Source: Mucilaginibacter sp. (lineage in GTDB: Bacteria; Bacteroidota; Bacteroidia; Sphingobacteriales; Sphingobacteriaceae). From it: DNA of 7,509 nucleotides. Shown here piece after piece: positions 6,937 to 7,509 of this stretch (positions within the stretch are counted from its first letter, which is position 1; the number at the start of each line of letters is the position of its first letter). The notes below the pieces were generated by a model, which was given only the letters and a program-made list of their open reading frames with translations, was not told the origin of the DNA and searched no databases. A program made the position numbers and the translations under genes. The stretch lies in assembly GCA_014376655.1 (NCBI GenBank), contig JACMRC010000198.1, positions 1-7,509 on the forward strand, written 5' to 3'.

Positions 6937-6950
6937 TGCTTAGATAAGCA
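6937..6950. repeat. 14-nt palindrome between sensor and small membrane gene
   Basis: TGCTTA pairs with TAAGCA around a GA centre. There is no T-run on the plus strand after it, so it is not a good terminator for the sensor gene. It could be a small operator or chance. No convincing promoter for the downstream gene was found in 6896-6981. Confidence 0.25.
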
Positions 6951-6981
6951 GAACAATTGCTGTTGATTAATAGAGCAACAC

Positions 6982-7263
6982 ATGAAAGAGATAAAGATTA
7001 AACGTCGGTGGACCTCAACTACTATAATAGTACTCATTCTATTGATATTTCTTTTTGGCTTTGGATGGATGAATAGCTTGGTTAGTTATAAATATGAAAT
7101 ACAAGACACAGTTAATGCAGGAAAAGTACTTGACGAGCACCAAAAGGAAATTTTATACTGGATCAAGTCCAGCAAAGTTGAATTAGGTTGCAGTATTCTA
7201 TTATTGATTAAAGGCCGGGTTAGTTATTATGATAAGAAAACAAAAACTCCTTCCTCTCCATAA
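6982..7263 (+). CDS. Small AT-rich putative membrane protein, unknown function
   Basis: A 93-residue protein beginning MKEIKIKRRW with one strong hydrophobic helix (TTIIVLILLIFLFGFGWM, about residues 13-30). A polar middle follows (SYKYEIQDTVNAGKVLDEHQKEILYWIKSSK), then a short second hydrophobic patch (LGCSILLLI, about 68-76) and a basic tail (KKTKTPSSP). The positive N-terminus before the helix suggests it stays inside. The second patch is too short to be a sure membrane span. Base composition is distinctly low in G+C: 58 of 180 bases at 7021-7200 by hand count, against about 42% in a sampled part of the sensor gene. It starts 86 nt after the sensor stop on the same strand and could be on the same transcript. 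The family is not recognised, and the chance that it is not a gene is real. Confidence 0.5.
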   Translation: MKEIKIKRRWTSTTIIVLILLIFLFGFGWMNSLVSYKYEIQDTVNAGKVLDEHQKEILYWIKSSKVELGCSILLLIKGRVSYYDKKTKTPSSP

Positions 7264-7310
7264 CATTTTCCTTACAAACCCCTTTTAACCAACATCCGCA
7301 GTAAATAAGC

Positions 7311-7342
7311 GTTGATGGGTTACGGCGCAATTACTATATTTA
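7311..7342 (+). promoter_or_regulatory. Putative promoter for the gene starting at 7367
   Basis: GTTG (7311-7314) is followed after 20 nt by TATATTTA (7335-7342), matching TAnnTTTG at 5 of 6 fixed positions. A start near 7349 leaves a leader of about 18 nt. The spacing equals that of the two other promoter candidates in the window, which adds some weight. Confidence 0.4.
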
Positions 7343-7366
7343 CCGCCCGTATAATACCTTAAAATT

Positions 7367-7509
7367 ATGTTTAGCAACAAGCCCATATTTAAAATATCCG
7401 CTATAATTTTACTGCTTACCGCAGCCTTTTCGTACGCGTTTATGTTAGACGACCCGAAAAAGCCCGACGAGAGCCGCTTTACCCCGGTAACCCTTACCCG
7501 CCCCGGCGA
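7367..7509 (+). CDS. Start of an exported protein, 3' end outside the window
   Basis: Only 47 codons and two bases are present. The protein begins MFSNKPIFKISAIILLLTAA, a basic N-terminus and hydrophobic core typical of a signal peptide or signal anchor. Cleavage is plausible near FSYAF (residues 21-25). The mature start is DDPKKPDESRFTPVTLTRPG. The ESRFTPVTLT wording recalls the N-terminus of secreted Bacteroidota sugar-dehydrogenase / ThuA / cytochrome-c fusion proteins, which begin with a similar phrase before a beta-propeller. That is a weak memory-based hint, since no catalytic part is visible. A promoter-like pair sits just upstream, so it is probably the first gene of its own unit. The gene call is good; the function is unproven. 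Confidence 0.7.
   Translation, partial: MFSNKPIFKISAIILLLTAAFSYAFMLDDPKKPDESRFTPVTLTRPG

Noticed and set aside
7264..7310. Terminator after the small AT-rich gene
   Set aside because: T-rich tracts are present but no stable stem precedes them.
6896..7366. Missing HATPase domain of the sensor, lost by frameshift
   Set aside because: Reading the other frames after 6895 gave no N-box, G1 or G2 motif, and stops come early; the sensor end looks genuine.

Overview
The window reads as chromosomal DNA from a Bacteroidota bacterium of the Sphingobacteriaceae type (Mucilaginibacter or Pedobacter-like). This is inferred from protein style, from promoter-like elements close to the Bacteroidota TTTG / TAnnTTTG consensus, from the lack of clear Shine-Dalgarno sequences, and from the mix of a periplasmic glycosidase, a lipoprotein and a multi-PAS sensor. 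No phage, IS transposase, CRISPR array, tRNA or rRNA was seen.

Layout, left to right. (1) Positions 1-317, plus strand: the 3' part of an HxlR-type winged-helix regulator whose beginning lies outside the window. (2) 318-567: a non-coding stretch between convergent genes, filled by a nested, almost perfectly centred inverted-repeat element (340-523) built of small hairpins and two 25-nt identical inverted arms; it looks like a REP/BIME-like or MITE-like element. (3) 568-3406, minus strand: a secreted GH38-like alpha-mannosidase family protein, followed 10 nt downstream by a small two-helix membrane protein, probably one transcript. (4) 3478-3513: a strong hairpin with a T-run that probably terminates the next gene's transcript and that resembles the arms of the 340-523 element. 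(5) 3537-4280, minus strand: a lipoprotein of unknown function. (6) 4281-4495: a divergent intergenic region with a plausible promoter on each strand. (7) 4496-6895, plus strand: a membrane sensor with an extracytoplasmic four-helix module, four PAS domains and a C-terminal histidine-box helix pair but no ATP-binding kinase domain. (8) 6982-7263, plus strand: a small AT-rich putative membrane protein. (9) 7367-end, plus strand: the first 47 codons of an exported protein cut by the window edge.

The genes do not form an obvious shared pathway. The GH38 protein would act on mannose-containing glycans in the periplasm; the sensor would relay an unknown periplasmic or cytoplasmic cue, probably needing a partner kinase. 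I see no convincing new multi-gene system. The items most worth a second look are the nested palindromic element, its apparent relative used as a terminator, the kinase-less sensor, and the unusual metal-site motifs of the GH38-like protein.
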